Both the position numbers and the translations under genes were made by a program. A stretch of 64,000 nt of DNA, from contig JBCAML010000009.1 of NCBI GenBank assembly GCA_038503075.1, positions 1,116,001 to 1,180,000 of the forward strand. The letters are read 5' to 3'. The notes under the pieces are model-generated. The model saw only the letters and a program-made list of their open reading frames with translations, had not been told where the DNA came from and searched no databases. This document shows positions 45,177 to 56,263 of this stretch, piece after piece. The stretch is from Gyromitra esculenta (lineage: Eukaryota > Ascomycota > Pezizomycetes > Pezizales > Discinaceae). The stretch's first letter is position 1. Every line of letters begins with the position of its first letter.

Positions 45177-45459
45177 AGGTGAGTACCTGGTGGAGTTCTT
45201 TCCCGGGTGCGGTGACTAATTTATTATCGGTAGGCAGACTTGTACTAGTTTAGTTTTAGTTTAGTTAATAATAATAAATAATGTTTGCCAAGACAATGCC
45301 AAGTGATAAGATGAGAGAATCCAATCTTATCTTTTTTATGAGAAAAAACGTCACCGAGGGGCCCCACGCAGTGGGGATACCCGGTACTTCGAGCGTAGCG
45401 AGATTGATGATGACTAAGAACTTAGTCGGCAGACCTACGGTCGGATGTAACGCTTACTT

Positions 45460-45506
45460 CTTTTGTCTAGGCCGCGCCAGCGGTCTATATGATTCCTAGA
45501 CAAAAG
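45460..45506. repeat. Hairpin CTTTTGTCTAGG / CCTAGACAAAAG, unit 1
   Basis: Perfect 12-base inverted repeat with a 23-base loop. The same stem with a different loop is at 47550-47597, and a half copy (AGACAAAAGCTGGCAC) is at 44078. It marks the right edge of each duplicated unit. Confidence 0.75.
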
Positions 45507-45690
45507 CTGGCTCATGGTACACGAGTCATTTGTTAAGACTGAAGTATTCAGGCATGCAGTAAAAGTGGGAACTGGCACAGTAACCGCGCACCTGGCACAT
45601 TTATGTGACACACACTAGGGGCTGGCACACCTGCGCCCCTAACCCTGGCCACTGAACAGGTATCCCTTACGCTGGTGAAGCTGCCAACTA

Positions 45691-45854
45691 CCGTATTTAC
45701 TCGAAAAATTGGGTAGCGTATTCACTTCGCCACTAACCCGCGAAGGAATTTGTCAGAGATTGAGCGGCGTATCTAAGCCGATTTCGGGTCGTTTCTAAAC
45801 TGATTTAAGTTAGATCCAAGAAAGCACGCTACCCAATTTTTCGAGTAAATACGG
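45691..45854. mobile_element. 164-base MITE with 29-base perfect TIRs and TA duplication
   Basis: Ends are CCGTATTTACTCGAAAAATT and on to GGGTAGCGT, exactly inverted. TA flanks both sides (45689-45690, 45855-45856). The perfect TIRs suggest recent movement. Tc1/mariner-type by target site (inference). Non-coding. Confidence 0.88.
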
Positions 45855-45993
45855 TAGTTTGGTGGCTGAGCGCAAGGTCTCATTTCAGCCCCGTATCCGG
45901 ATAGGAAACTCCTCAATACAGCAAGATCGTCCATTTATCTACCTGATCGAGGTTGACATATTTGGCAGCCTCTAAGGACCAGCGTAAGAGATA

Positions 45994-46101
45994 CTCATGT
46001 CGCTAGAATTAATGTCGGTCACGGGCTGACTAATGGGCGGGAGATTCGGATTTGATTGGTCAAATCCGTCACGTGACTGACAATAATACTGGCGACATGA
46101 G
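45994..46101. mobile_element. 108-base MITE, CTCATGTCGCC family, TA duplication
   Basis: Ends are CTCATGTCGCTAGAATTAAT and, reversed, CTCATGTCGCCAGTATTATT, about 85% alike over 30 bases. TA on both sides (45992-45993, 46102-46103). The first bases match the ends of the large composite block at 1427/9036. Confidence 0.75.
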
Positions 46102-46331
46102 TATAACAGAGGGGTTTCCGCCTCTGTCCTGGATCACCACCGAGCCAGCTACACACTCCGACGGACGTTTGTAAACCACACGGCGCACAGCCCTCTGTGT
46201 ACAGACAACTATTGTGAGATTTCTACGACAATCCACCCGAATCCCCTAGACGATACAGAAGATGAGTCTCCCTCCGTTCCCACGGTCGGCGAGAAGTAAT
46301 AATACTAACGCATTAATCATACACAGACACG

Positions 46332-47087
46332 ATGACTGACGACAACACGAACCAGAAGAAGCGAAAGTCGAAGTGGACTACTTCCTATTCCAATATGTCT
46401 CTCCTAGACGCAGAGAAGAGACTAGGCTTCATGATGGAAACATTAGGATCTGGAGTAACTCCGGTCAAGAGGATGTTGGCAAAAACCCAGCGAGGATTTG
46501 AAGGACCCGGAGCAGATGCAATGTTGAATATCAAGGAAAAGGTGTTTGACGCGATAGTACAATATCTTGAGATGGAAGGCTATCCTACGGAGTCGAACGC
46601 AGATTTCAACGAAACCAACGTTAGTGACTTGGTTCTCTACACCATTGGCCCCATACTCTCTGGTGTCAGACGCCATACGGGTCGTAATATACGCCTACGG
46701 AGGGAGAAAGAGATCGTCTCTACAGACTCCGAGACCGGTGGCAAGCAGGAATTTGTTTTCATGGATCTGATTTCGGTGATGGAACGAAACTTTGTGCTTG
46801 TCATAGAAGCAAAGAGATCATCTCTCGGAGAGGCGATGAAGCAATGTTTACTCTCGATGAAGGATATGAGAGACAATAATGGTGGAGGCAAGGTGTACGG
46901 TTTCGTTACATTTGGAGAAAGTTGGCGAATGATCAGCTACGATGGGACGTTTCAGATGACAGAGAAGATGGACGTAACGTTTGATACTATGGAACAAGAC
47001 AAGAAGAGATGGATTGAGGACTATTCGGTGCTAGTGGACTGCATGTACGCCGCGTTGGCCAGCGGAGGCATTGTCAAGAATGATTGA
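46332..47087 (+). CDS. PD-(D/E)XK nuclease-like protein, paralog B
   Basis: 251 residues, no intron in the CDS, roughly 65-70% alike to paralog A. The key residues are kept: NQKKRKSKWTTSY at the start, QEFVFMDLISV, NFVLVIEAKRSSLGEAMKQC and VYGFVTFGESWRMISYDG. The reading frame is intact and the motif residues are unchanged, which argues that both copies have been under selection. The leader intron donor seen in paralog A is lost (GT to AT), so this transcript may keep the leader or use another donor. The 3' GTGAGT...TAG pair is present. The N-terminal variable part (GSGVTPVKRMLAKTQRGFEG) differs most. Function is not known; see paralog A. Confidence 0.7.
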   Translation: MTDDNTNQKKRKSKWTTSYSNMSLLDAEKRLGFMMETLGSGVTPVKRMLAKTQRGFEGPGADAMLNIKEKVFDAIVQYLEMEGYPTESNADFNETNVSDLVLYTIGPILSGVRRHTGRNIRLRREKEIVSTDSETGGKQEFVFMDLISVMERNFVLVIEAKRSSLGEAMKQCLLSMKDMRDNNGGGKVYGFVTFGESWRMISYDGTFQMTEKMDVTFDTMEQDKKRWIEDYSVLVDCMYAALASGGIVKND

Positions 47088-47549
47088 AGGTGAGTGAGTA
47101 CCCGGTGGAGTTCTTTCCCGGATGCAGTAACTAATTTATTATCTGTAGGCAGACTTGTGCTAGTTTAGTTTAGTTTAGTTTAGTCCGTGCCCGTGTAAGC
47201 GAGGGGCGCCACAGTTAGTAATAATAAATATTTGCCAAGATAATGCCAAGTGATAAGATGAGAGAATCAAATCTTATCTATTATTCTCTTCTTTTTTTTT
47301 GATGAAAAAACATCACGGTGGGGCCCCAGCTTGCTGGGGATACCTGGTACTTCTTTCCGGAGCGAAGCGGAGGATAGGGTTAAAGTAGTTAGAATTTAAA
47401 ATAATAAAATACTATTCTGCCCCCCGCAACGAGTGTAACGAATGAAGGCCGGGTAACCACACATACTTCCTTCACAGGAAGGTGCTCTAAATCCTGGAAG
47501 AATGACTAAGGATTGCGGTGATTCAGCCCCCAGCAGAGCCCCAGTACTT

Positions 47550-47597
47550 CTTTTGTCTAGGGCGGTGCCTGCGCGCTATATGATTCCTAGACAAAAG
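47550..47597. repeat. Hairpin CTTTTGTCTAGG / CCTAGACAAAAG, unit 2
   Basis: Same perfect 12-base stem as 45460-45506, with a 24-base loop. Followed by CTGGCACACTGGCAC. Confidence 0.75.
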
Positions 47598-47604
47598 CTG
47601 GCAC

Positions 47605-49241
47605 ACTGGCACAGTGCCAAATTCGATAAGGGATACGTAGTGCAGTCGAGCCTTGATATAAAGAACCTCGATATAATGGAAATTTGCAGTAACGGATGGA
47701 AATTGGGTGCAACTTTGAGTTCCTAGCACCACTCAAAATTTGCTGCAAGGAAAAAGTGTGCTATAACGAACGAATTCCCACGAATTATGCACGTCCCTTA
47801 TAACAAGGTGCGACTGTACGCCCACAATGTAAGGTTCGGACCTGGTACAGAGACCTAACCCTTGGCACAAGATTCCTGGCCAAACCCACCGATTGGGGCA
47901 ACTGCACTGCCCATGGAAGGGTTTGAAAGGTCAGCAGGGTGATAAGTGATATCCCACACGACCAGGGTATCGCTGCAAGTATGTGTTCCTTTGCTTTCGT
48001 TCTTCGGCAACCAACGTCATCAGGATCGAGCAGGCAAGTTCATTTAAATGCATATCAAAGAGAGTGAATCTCCGAGTCCTGAAGAAATGCAGAAGCCATG
48101 ATGATAATGGAGAGCAGAGTCTTAATTCATGCAGCAGCAGACACTGCAGCAAATACATCGACTGGGGGTTAATTGTTAGGTATGCACCACGACCTCGCAA
48201 ATCCCGTGATACCTAACAACCGGCTAAGCACGCGTCGCGGTATATTATTTTCCGGATTACAATCTACAGCCAGGAAAAACACGATTTTTACTCCATGAGT
48301 CGCAGGGAAACCGAAGGATGGGGCAAGTACTGGCGCGCGTGAAGTTTAGACAGGGTTTGATCTTCCAGGGGGTATCCACCTGTAGAAGTGCGCGACAGGA
48401 CATCCCAGACATTCTGAAACGCTTCCAGCCAGGAGAACTCCCTTCGTTCGTTGTAACCGCCCACAACAACATCCTCCATTGGCTCGTGGGCTCTGCGCAG
48501 GTGTCGATTAGGGAATTGCCTCTTGTCTGGCTGGTTTGATCGTGCTCCCTTCAACCCACCTTCGCCAAACATTTCTCATTCCCCCCCTCCCTCCCCTCTC
48601 CCACCCCCCCTTCACCCTGGACTCTGTGAGTCGCTTTCTCTTCTGTTCGCGGCCAGCCCCTAATATTTCTCTGGACAATATTCCTTTCAGGCGACGCCTC
48701 TCCGTCAGCGGTTGTTAAATATTGTTCAGCATCATCCTTCCTCGTATCGCTGGTGTTCTGCTTGCTGCAGGGCTGCAATTTACCTCGTACCTGCCTTAAT
48801 CGCTAACGCCTGCTCTCCGACAAAGAGAAAGCATTCGTCTTCTCCCAGGCTTAGCTTAGAACAAATATCCCCCACCTGAAGAAGAACACAAAAACAAATA
48901 GCGTCCCAGCTTTGTCTACATTCGTCTCGATCAGATACGCTCCTCGCCTCAGGAAGACGTCTCGGATTTCTCCCTTTCGCTGTTGCACGTCAGCCCGTCA
49001 ACGACAACAACAACTATACTATTCTAACTACATATCTGCCCACCTGCATTTGGTACCCTGTGTAGAGAGGCGTGTGGCTTTGTGCTGTTCTTGGTTGTGT
49101 CTTTATATTACCTTTTGGCCCTGCACTTCTTCCATCTTGAAGCCTTTTCGTATCTCGTGCAACATTACTCTTTAATCTCTCATCACTCTTTTTTCACCTA
49201 GACCGTGCTGCTGCTGCTGCTGGTCATCACCAGTATTCGTC
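47605..49241. other. Intergenic region and long CT-rich leader of STE11
   Basis: About 47820-47915 repeats the GACCTAACCCTTGGCAC flank seen at 44157. From about 48540 the plus strand is strongly CT-rich, as expected for a long 5' leader, with CTG repeats just before the STE11 ATG. Frames here are short and unsupported. Confidence 0.5.
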
Positions 49242-52217
49242 ATGGCTACTCTCGCATCAAAAAGTCAATATGCTCATCAACCCCCCCATGGTGGCTCTCA
49301 CTTCCGCGATACTCCTCCTTCTGCGACTTCACTACTGTCACAACCATCCCCAACAAACTCGGATTTCTCAGAAGGCCCGGGGTTACTGGATGATATTCGG
49401 TGAGGAAATGCTGATCTGCCCACTTGACCAACGCATCGCTGACGATCTTGTTAGATCTTGGGATGAACGCAAAGTTGTCGATTGGCTGAGAAGCATCGGG
49501 TGTTCAAAGTACGAAAGTGACTTTGAAAGTAACAATATTACCGGGGAAGCATTGCTGGAATGTGATCACTCCGTATTGAAGGAGCTAGGGATCAAGAAGG
49601 TTGGAGATAGGGTTCGCATCTTTGTTGCCATCAAGGCTTTAAGAACAAGGGCATTTGGAAATGGAAAGAAGAGGAATAGGGTATTAACCACTAGGTGGCT
49701 CTTATTTGAAATGTATATTGACTGACGCTTTGTCCAGGATACTATGGCCGCTCTTGAGAGCGTTGGCTCGTTACCAAATTATCGTGCAACCCCAGCGCAG
49801 TCTCAATACAACCTCACTCCACCTGGAAACACTAAGCGTTACTCAAGAACGTTGGCCCCCGATATCAATTCCTCTACGCTTACCGGCGCAAGCTATAATC
49901 GCCCTGACAGCCCAAGCGACAACGAGTACTCACGGTCTTATAATAGACCACCCCCGGGTCCCCGGAATCTCATGAGCCCATTGGAAACCTCAAGATCAGG
50001 TAACTTTCAACCGCCAACTCCTGGATCTGGACCATATCCTTCTCGAACACCCCGGACTCCTCATCCCGACTATAAGGGAGCTATAGGTTCACCTCAAATT
50101 TCCAGAAGCTATCATAGGTCTTCTCCGAGTTTAGATCATGGAATCATGAGTCTAGAAACTGTCCGACAGGTTAGCAGTTCACTATATGCTTTCTATGCCG
50201 GGGGCAAGACTAATATTTTTTTCTTGGTTTTTAGAATTGCATCAAAGTCATTGGCGATGGAGGTGAATCACGTGTAATCGATATCAGTGGATGCAACAAT
50301 GCCGAAGCGATCAGGAGGAGGATCATCAAGAAGTTTGGTGCTGTAGTAGATGGCTGGGCGAACTGGGGCATCTACAATATTGAAATGGAGCAAGGAAGGG
50401 AGGTTGCCAGAATCGTGTCTGATGGTGAATTACTTAGGATATCACAAGATATCAGTCGGCCGGAACGAGCAAGGCTCATTCTACGAAGAAAAGGCTCACC
50501 ACCCTCACCTTCATCAACCGAATTCATTACTGCACAGCAGATTGCTCGGGAGCAACAGGATTTTGCCAATAAGAACGCAGCTGATGCTATCCACGGCAAT
50601 GCGAATAAACCAAAGATCAAGGCTCTTACAGGACAGTACCCGCATGAGATTCGACCTGCTTCGCCAGGACAGCTGTCCCCCGTTTCTGTAGTGGAAGCTC
50701 CTCCCTCGCCTAGAATCCATTCGTCTGGTGGACTCAATCGCGGAGCATCAAAGAAGATTGCAGCTTTCTTCGGACAGCGCCCCCCTAGCGAACTCATTAG
50801 TTCAAACTTGGCCGAGTACTTCCCTGATCATGAACACAAGGTCCTAGAACGGACTGTACGTAACTCTATTCGACGATCTGCAAGGATGAGCAAGTACAAT
50901 AATCGTCTTTCCGTGGCCACCACAAGAAGTTACGCGTCAAGCCTTAGCGATGCTCCACCAGTACCAAGTGTCGGTGATGCTTGGTTAAATGCCAGTGCCC
51001 AAGCTGCCATTCCGCCATTACCTTCGCTTAGTGGGAGAACAGCGAGGCCATTATCAGTCCGGAGATCTTTCCTCCCGTCTACGTCCTTCTCTGACAACCG
51101 AGATTCACTGGCTCCATTGCCGGAGGATGGCGAATCTGGTAACAGGAGAAGCTACATGTCATTTGACAGCAGCAGCAGAGAGACGCTACGAGACTCTGTC
51201 AATGTTGTTGTTACAGATACCGACACTGAAAGCACCCTCGGCTCGTACAGCATGGACCAGAACAGCCAGGTCAGCACGCCAGCTACAGAAGTCGATCCGC
51301 ATATGCATGGAATCAACCAATTCCTTAACACGGAAGGCTCTGAGGACGAGGAGGAAGAAGATGACGAAGAATATGCGGAGGACAACTGGAGCGGACTGCG
51401 GTGGATGAAGGGTGCACTGATTGGGGCTGGGTCTTTCGGAAGTGTGTTTTTGGCTCTTAACGCTCTTACCGGAGAGCTCATGGCTGTCAAACAAGTTGAG
51501 ATGCCATCAGCTGGGAAAGAAGATGCGAGGAAAAAGAGCATGGTGGAGGCTTTGCAGAGGGAGATTGAGTTGTTAAAAGATATGCAGCATCCGAATATCG
51601 TGCAGTACTTGGGTTCCAGTAACGAGGATGATTCTCTAAACATTTTCTTGGAGTATGTTCCTGGTGGTTCGGTCGCGGCGCTACTCAACAATTATGGACC
51701 GTTGAAGGAACCATTGATTCGGAATTTTGTCCGCCAGATTCTGACAGGGCTTGCGTACTTGCACAATAAAGATATTATCCACCGGGATATTAAAGGTGCA
51801 AATGTTCTTGTTGACAACAAGGGAGGGATTAAGATATCCGATTTTGGTATCTCCAAGAAAGTTGAGGCTGGGCTCCTTACCTCATCGTCAAATCACCGAC
51901 CATCTCTGCAGGGTTCCGTTTTTTGGATGGCACCTGAAGTTGTCAAACAGACGTCATATACACTGAAGGCCGATATTTGGTCGTTAGGATGTCTCATCGT
52001 TGAGATGTTTACCGGAAGCCACCCTTACCCGGATTGCTCGCAGTTGCAAGCAATCTTCAAGATCGGCACTGGGGGATCAGCGCCGACTATCCCACAAAAG
52101 AGCACGGCGGAGGCGAAGCAGTTTTTGGGCCAGACATTTGAGCTGGATCATAATAAGAGACCGACTGCCGACGAGCTGCTATCAAACTCATTTTTGAACC
52201 CGATGGTTGGCCAGTGA
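49242..52217 (+). CDS. STE11: MAP kinase kinase kinase Ste11
   Basis: Four exons: 49242..49399, 49455..49680, 49738..50169 and 50235..52217, giving 932 residues. It relays pheromone, filament and osmotic signals to the Ste7/Pbs2-type kinases. The SAM domain (about residues 54-115: WDERKVVDWLRSIGCSKYES to RVRIFVAIKAL) binds the Ste50 adaptor. The Ras-association-like domain (about 273-350) starts NCIKVIGDGGESRVIDISGC. Then comes a long Ser/Pro-rich hinge with the autoinhibitory region. The kinase domain spans about 660-928: GAGSFGSV loop, AVKQVEM lysine, IIHRDIKGANVLVD, SDFGISKK, and the activation segment SVFWMAPEVV with a Ser/Thr-rich loop. The N-terminal exon choice is supported by the reading frame into SAM; the first intron is 55 bases. 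Confidence 0.95.
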
Positions 52218-53375
52218 TCGCTGAGGGAGGAGTGAGGGTTTTTTTATGGTGTGATGAATGACTTACATGATGGTTGGGACTTTTCGCTGGTGTTTATATA
52301 TTTCCTATTTGTTCGGGTGTCCTAGTTGACGCTATATTTTTTTTAGTGTTTCTAAGAATATTTCCCATTCTTTTCTGCTTACTTTCTTACATTCATATTT
52401 TTTTTACGGTGTATCGTTGCAAGGTTTCGAATGAAGGAAGATGAGGAGCAGGTGGTGGTGTCTATATTCCATTTACTTTTCTTTCTTCTGGCTGTTTCTG
52501 AGCATCGCGGGTAAAGCATTTTTTGGAGACTTTTTTACTTTCATTTTCTACTTTTCGTTTTTTCTTCCAATATTAACTTATACCTTCCTTTTCTTCTAAA
52601 TAATTAGGGTTGTGGTTTGACTCTCAGGGGAAATGATGATGATGGAATGGATGTTGGGTTGGGGTTGATTTTCCTATCTGGTTGGTTTTTGGTTCCAGGG
52701 TATGATGTCAGATGAGATGCGTTGAAATGGTGTTCATGGAACAGTTGCAAATGGACACCTTTGCAGTATTTTAAGACACAATGAAACCACGGTTCACCGT
52801 TTGTTGAGAGCAGCTGTTAGCCTATGATACTTGATGGCTTAAGATTGCTGCAACTCGAAACTTTGGGAAGGCTGATACAACATGCATGTACGGTACCGAA
52901 GAAAGCTGTGATGAATTCCAGCGAGTTGTAGAGCACCAACTCGCCTAAGGCACCCGATTGGAGGAGAGCAATGGATGGATGAGTGAATGATCTAGAGATC
53001 AGAGGCTATCTGCCCCATGTCAGGATATGTATACTCTGCATGTAGCGGTAACGTGCACCCTGCAGACATCACCATAATATGCGATGAAGGCTGCTGGTGC
53101 CTTACCCGCCTGCCTCGCAAAGGATCCTGGCCCAGCTGCGTGGACCAACGACAGCTAGCTTTTGGCTGACTCCCCTCGTTATCCTGGGCAGCTCCCCACT
53201 TTACTCCCAACTGCATTCGCGTCCCCTTGCTGCCTCTATCTGCCCTGCTGTTCTATCTAACCTTTTGCGAATATCAACTTCTGCCATATCGAAACAGCCC
53301 CGTCTAGATATATCTGTCTGCAGTTGAAAGTCTCTTCTTTGGAGACCGTGCGAGCAGCCTGCATTAGCTGCCGCT
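52218..53375. other. Intergenic region after STE11
   Basis: T-rich 3' region, then promoter sequence of the protease gene with a CT-rich stretch near 53180-53280. No gene supported. Confidence 0.5.
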
Positions 53376-53438
53376 ATGTCGTTGTCTCGGTTGAGAAGCT
53401 TGCGTGACAAGCGATCGAGTATCAATAAGAAAGACAAG
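53376..53438 (+). other. Possible 5' exon of the USP gene, out of frame
   Basis: ATG followed by 21 codons (MSLSRLRSLRDKRSSINKKD then K) and GTATGT. The basic Ser/Arg-rich text looks like a real protein start. Joining to the only good acceptor (AAATAG at 53579-53584) leaves CT before AAC ATG and shifts the frame. Either it is an upstream frame or leader exon, or one base is wrong. Confidence 0.4.
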
Positions 53439-53589
53439 GTATGTACTCATGGCATTTGGTATCAACAGATACTGCATATCGTGGAATTTCCATGTTGTAT
53501 AATCACATCCCTTCCTTCCCTTCCCCCTTTTATTTTTTTATTTTCCCTTTCTCTCTTTCCTCTCCCCTGTTTCGGTTCAAATAGCTAAC

Positions 53590-56263
53590 ATGCCTCCGTT
53601 GCCTTGGATCCAGCCCCGCCTCTTCTCCGGCGAACTGTATGGGAATGATGAGAAGCCGGAGAAGCCGAGAAAGTCAACGTCATCGGGGTCAGCGTCTGTG
53701 TCGACGTCTGTGTCGGCGTCGATCAAGGCCACAGAGTCATCGTTAAAAGCAGACGACTCAAATGTAGTAGTCCATCTGCTCTGGAATACTCAGAGCTTGT
53801 TGGCGTCAGCTTGGGGCATGCATTCAAGCTTACCACCATTTTTTTCACCACAGGTTCCGAAAATCGCGAACGAGTTGCAGAAATTAGGGATTCAGGTAAC
53901 GGAAGAGACCGTTAAACGAGTACTGCGCGGCCGGTACGCGAACGGAGATCCGGATAAGGCACTCGATTTGCTGGTCATGATCGAGGACTCGAACGACGGG
54001 ATCGTAGCGAGGGTCAAACCGGAGGAGGAGACTAAATTACTAGGCGCAGAGAACCACGGCGGAGTTACATGCTATCTGGACACACTCCTATTTGCTATGT
54101 TCGCAAGGTTGGATGCTTTTGAGGTGGTTCTAGAGTCTTCCTTGCTTGTGCTCCTTGTCTTGCTTGTAAAGGTTTCGTAGTGCTGAGCTTCGTGCGATCT
54201 TCGCTTACTACAGGCTATTCTATATAATTCTTTTGGCGAAGAGGACGAGAAGCGGAGGAAATTGGCGGCGTTGATACGACTGTTCGTCAATTTGTTGCGC
54301 TCGGGAAAGCTGATCACCACAGACATAGTAGGCCGCGTATTCCCCGAAGGGATAGATACATAAATAGTAGATAGATCTCTAACGAGTCTGTCGCGCAGAT
54401 ATCGCAATTACAACAATCGATAGCAGAATGTGGATGGGAGGAGGCATCGTCTACTCAGCAGCAAGACCCCTCGGAAGCCTTTGCTTTCATTACAGATACC
54501 CTCCAGCTTCCATTACTAACAGTGAAGGTTGATATTGCCCATGGAGGAAAAGAGATGGCAGAAGACGACCATAAATTCATCTCAGAAAGATTATTAAACC
54601 TATCTCTTCCTACTGCAGAAGAGGATGATTCTGAAATGCCAATACCGTTGGAAGTTTGCCTAGAAGGTTAGGCTTCCTCCAGATCTTCGAGGGGTGTGTT
54701 CACGGCTTACGGATTCACGAATAATTAGAGTACTTTCATGGCCGAGTTGATGTTAAACGTCAATTAGAGCGTCGAAGAACAATTGATTCCGTACACTCGA
54801 ATGACAAGGCGTTTGAACGGGCGTTTGAAAAATCACTTGAGGGCTTGAAAGGCAGAAGCCTTCATGTCGAGACTGCAGATCTAGGCTCTCAGCCTACTAG
54901 TCCTATAGGCACCCCCCAGACTCCTATACAGCCCCTGCTTCGGTCCGAAAAATCCGATTCGTCAGGTCCTTCGACTGGAGGATCGAGAAAACAATCACTC
55001 ATGAGGACGGTCGAGGTTGAGAGTGAAATAAAACTCGATGGTGGAGCCCGCAGGCGGGCCACGACACTTCGGAAGGAAATGCTTCTCCCTGCTTGGTGTT
55101 TTTTCAGCGTATTACCATTTTACACAGATTCCTCGCCTCAGCCTGCGCAGTCAACATTTGCGGAACACTTTTCAACCCGGCGGCCGGTTCTGGGATTATG
55201 TCTAAAACGATATTCGTGGACTTCTAAAAACGGTGCCCAACGAGACCCTCGACGAGTCGATATACCCCTAGAAATTGCTCTCCCGACGTTTGTGACCGAC
55301 GATGAAATGGGTGAAGATGATGGTACACTGTACGGCAATTTCAAACTCGTGCTCCAATCCGCCATCTGCCATCGTGGTAAATCCGTACACAGCGGCCATT
55401 ATATCGCTCTCATCCGTGGTGAAGAAGGTAGATGGCTTCGCTTCGACGACCTCGCGCTCAGCGAACGCGTTTCCACCGTGGACCACAAAAAAGCCTTTGA
55501 AGAGGAATCACCGTATATGCTCTTCTATCAGGTGCAGCCCATTGAGGACGACGAAACTGTTGTCACAAATACGGCACCACCAAGCGTACACTCGTTCGAA
55601 CGGATGAGCGAAAAACGACTTTCTGTCATTTCATCTGCCTCGGCCACAAGCATCGAAGGTGCTTCATTACCACGGCCGCCAGAACCAACGATTAATGAAC
55701 CTCCGTCGTACGAAAATCACCAACAAATAGGCATGGAGTTCGGGACGAGCCCTCCTCCGCCTTATGTCAGCGGTGGTGGGTTCTTGTCGCCACTAGAAGC
55801 AGAAGTGAAACAGGACGAGAACCTATTACGTCCGTCATCGAGATCAAAAAAAAGACCAGGGTCTAGAGACAATGATAGCGGAGAAGTAGTAAATGCTGCT
55901 ACAGAGAGTGGTACCAGTACCCCAGCAATACCGCGGCGCTCGAAGAGTGAGATGGCGGAGAAACGCTCTAGCTGGGCGTCATTACGTCTCACAAACATGA
56001 CGCGAGGCAAGAGCCAGGATAAAATCAACATCCGCAAAAGTGGAGAATGGAAGAGAGAAGACTATCAGAACGGGAGCACGCGGGTGAGCGAGGATGATGG
56101 CGAGCGCGATGGCATAGAGGGGTTGGTAGAAAAAACCAAAGAGAAGCCGCTTAAAGAAGCGAAAGAGAAGGACAAAAAGGACAAAGGTAAAGGAAAAGAG
56201 AAGGATAAAGGTAAGGAGAAGCACAAGGAAAAGAAGGAGGTCAGAGAGTGTGTCATTCAGTAG
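53590..56263 (+). CDS. Ubiquitin-specific protease (USP/UBP, C19 family)
   Basis: Five exons: 53590..53763, 53854..54123, 54214..54327, 54399..54666 and 54729..56263, giving 786 residues. It removes ubiquitin. The Cys box is GGVTCYLDTLLFAMF (Cys131), lacking the usual GNTCYMNS wording but matching a fungal subgroup. The QQQDPSEAFAFI segment follows. The His box is HSGHYIALIRG (second His near 499), then WLRFDD and YMLFYQ. The C-terminal 200 residues are disordered and Lys/Glu-rich (KEKDKKDKGKGKEK). The 5' end is uncertain: an upstream exon 53376..53438 (MSLSRLRSLRDKRSSINKKD) has a strong GTATGT donor, but splicing to the TAG at 53584 does not keep the frame, so the start at 53590 is used here. 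Confidence 0.8.

Larger units (their letters stand above)
44259..45510 (+). repeat. Tandem segmental duplication, unit 1
   Basis: Shared with unit 2 from GGACGTTTGTAAACCACACG through leader, gene, 3' region (AATGCCAAGTGATAAGATGA) and a terminal hairpin CTTTTGTCTAGG...CCTAGACAAAAG at 45460-45506. Similarity is about 80% over the gene and patchier after it. Confidence 0.8.
46163..47604 (+). repeat. Tandem segmental duplication, unit 2
   Basis: The counterpart of 44259-45510. The leader is well kept, but the donor of the leader intron reads AT (GAAGATGAGT) where unit 1 has GT (GAAGGTGAGT). The 3' part contains about 200 extra bases relative to unit 1. Confidence 0.8.

Noticed and set aside
45460..45515. 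Helitron 3' end (hairpin followed by CTGG)
   Set aside because: The loop is 23 bases, no TC 5' end or A/T insertion context was found and no Rep/helicase is present.
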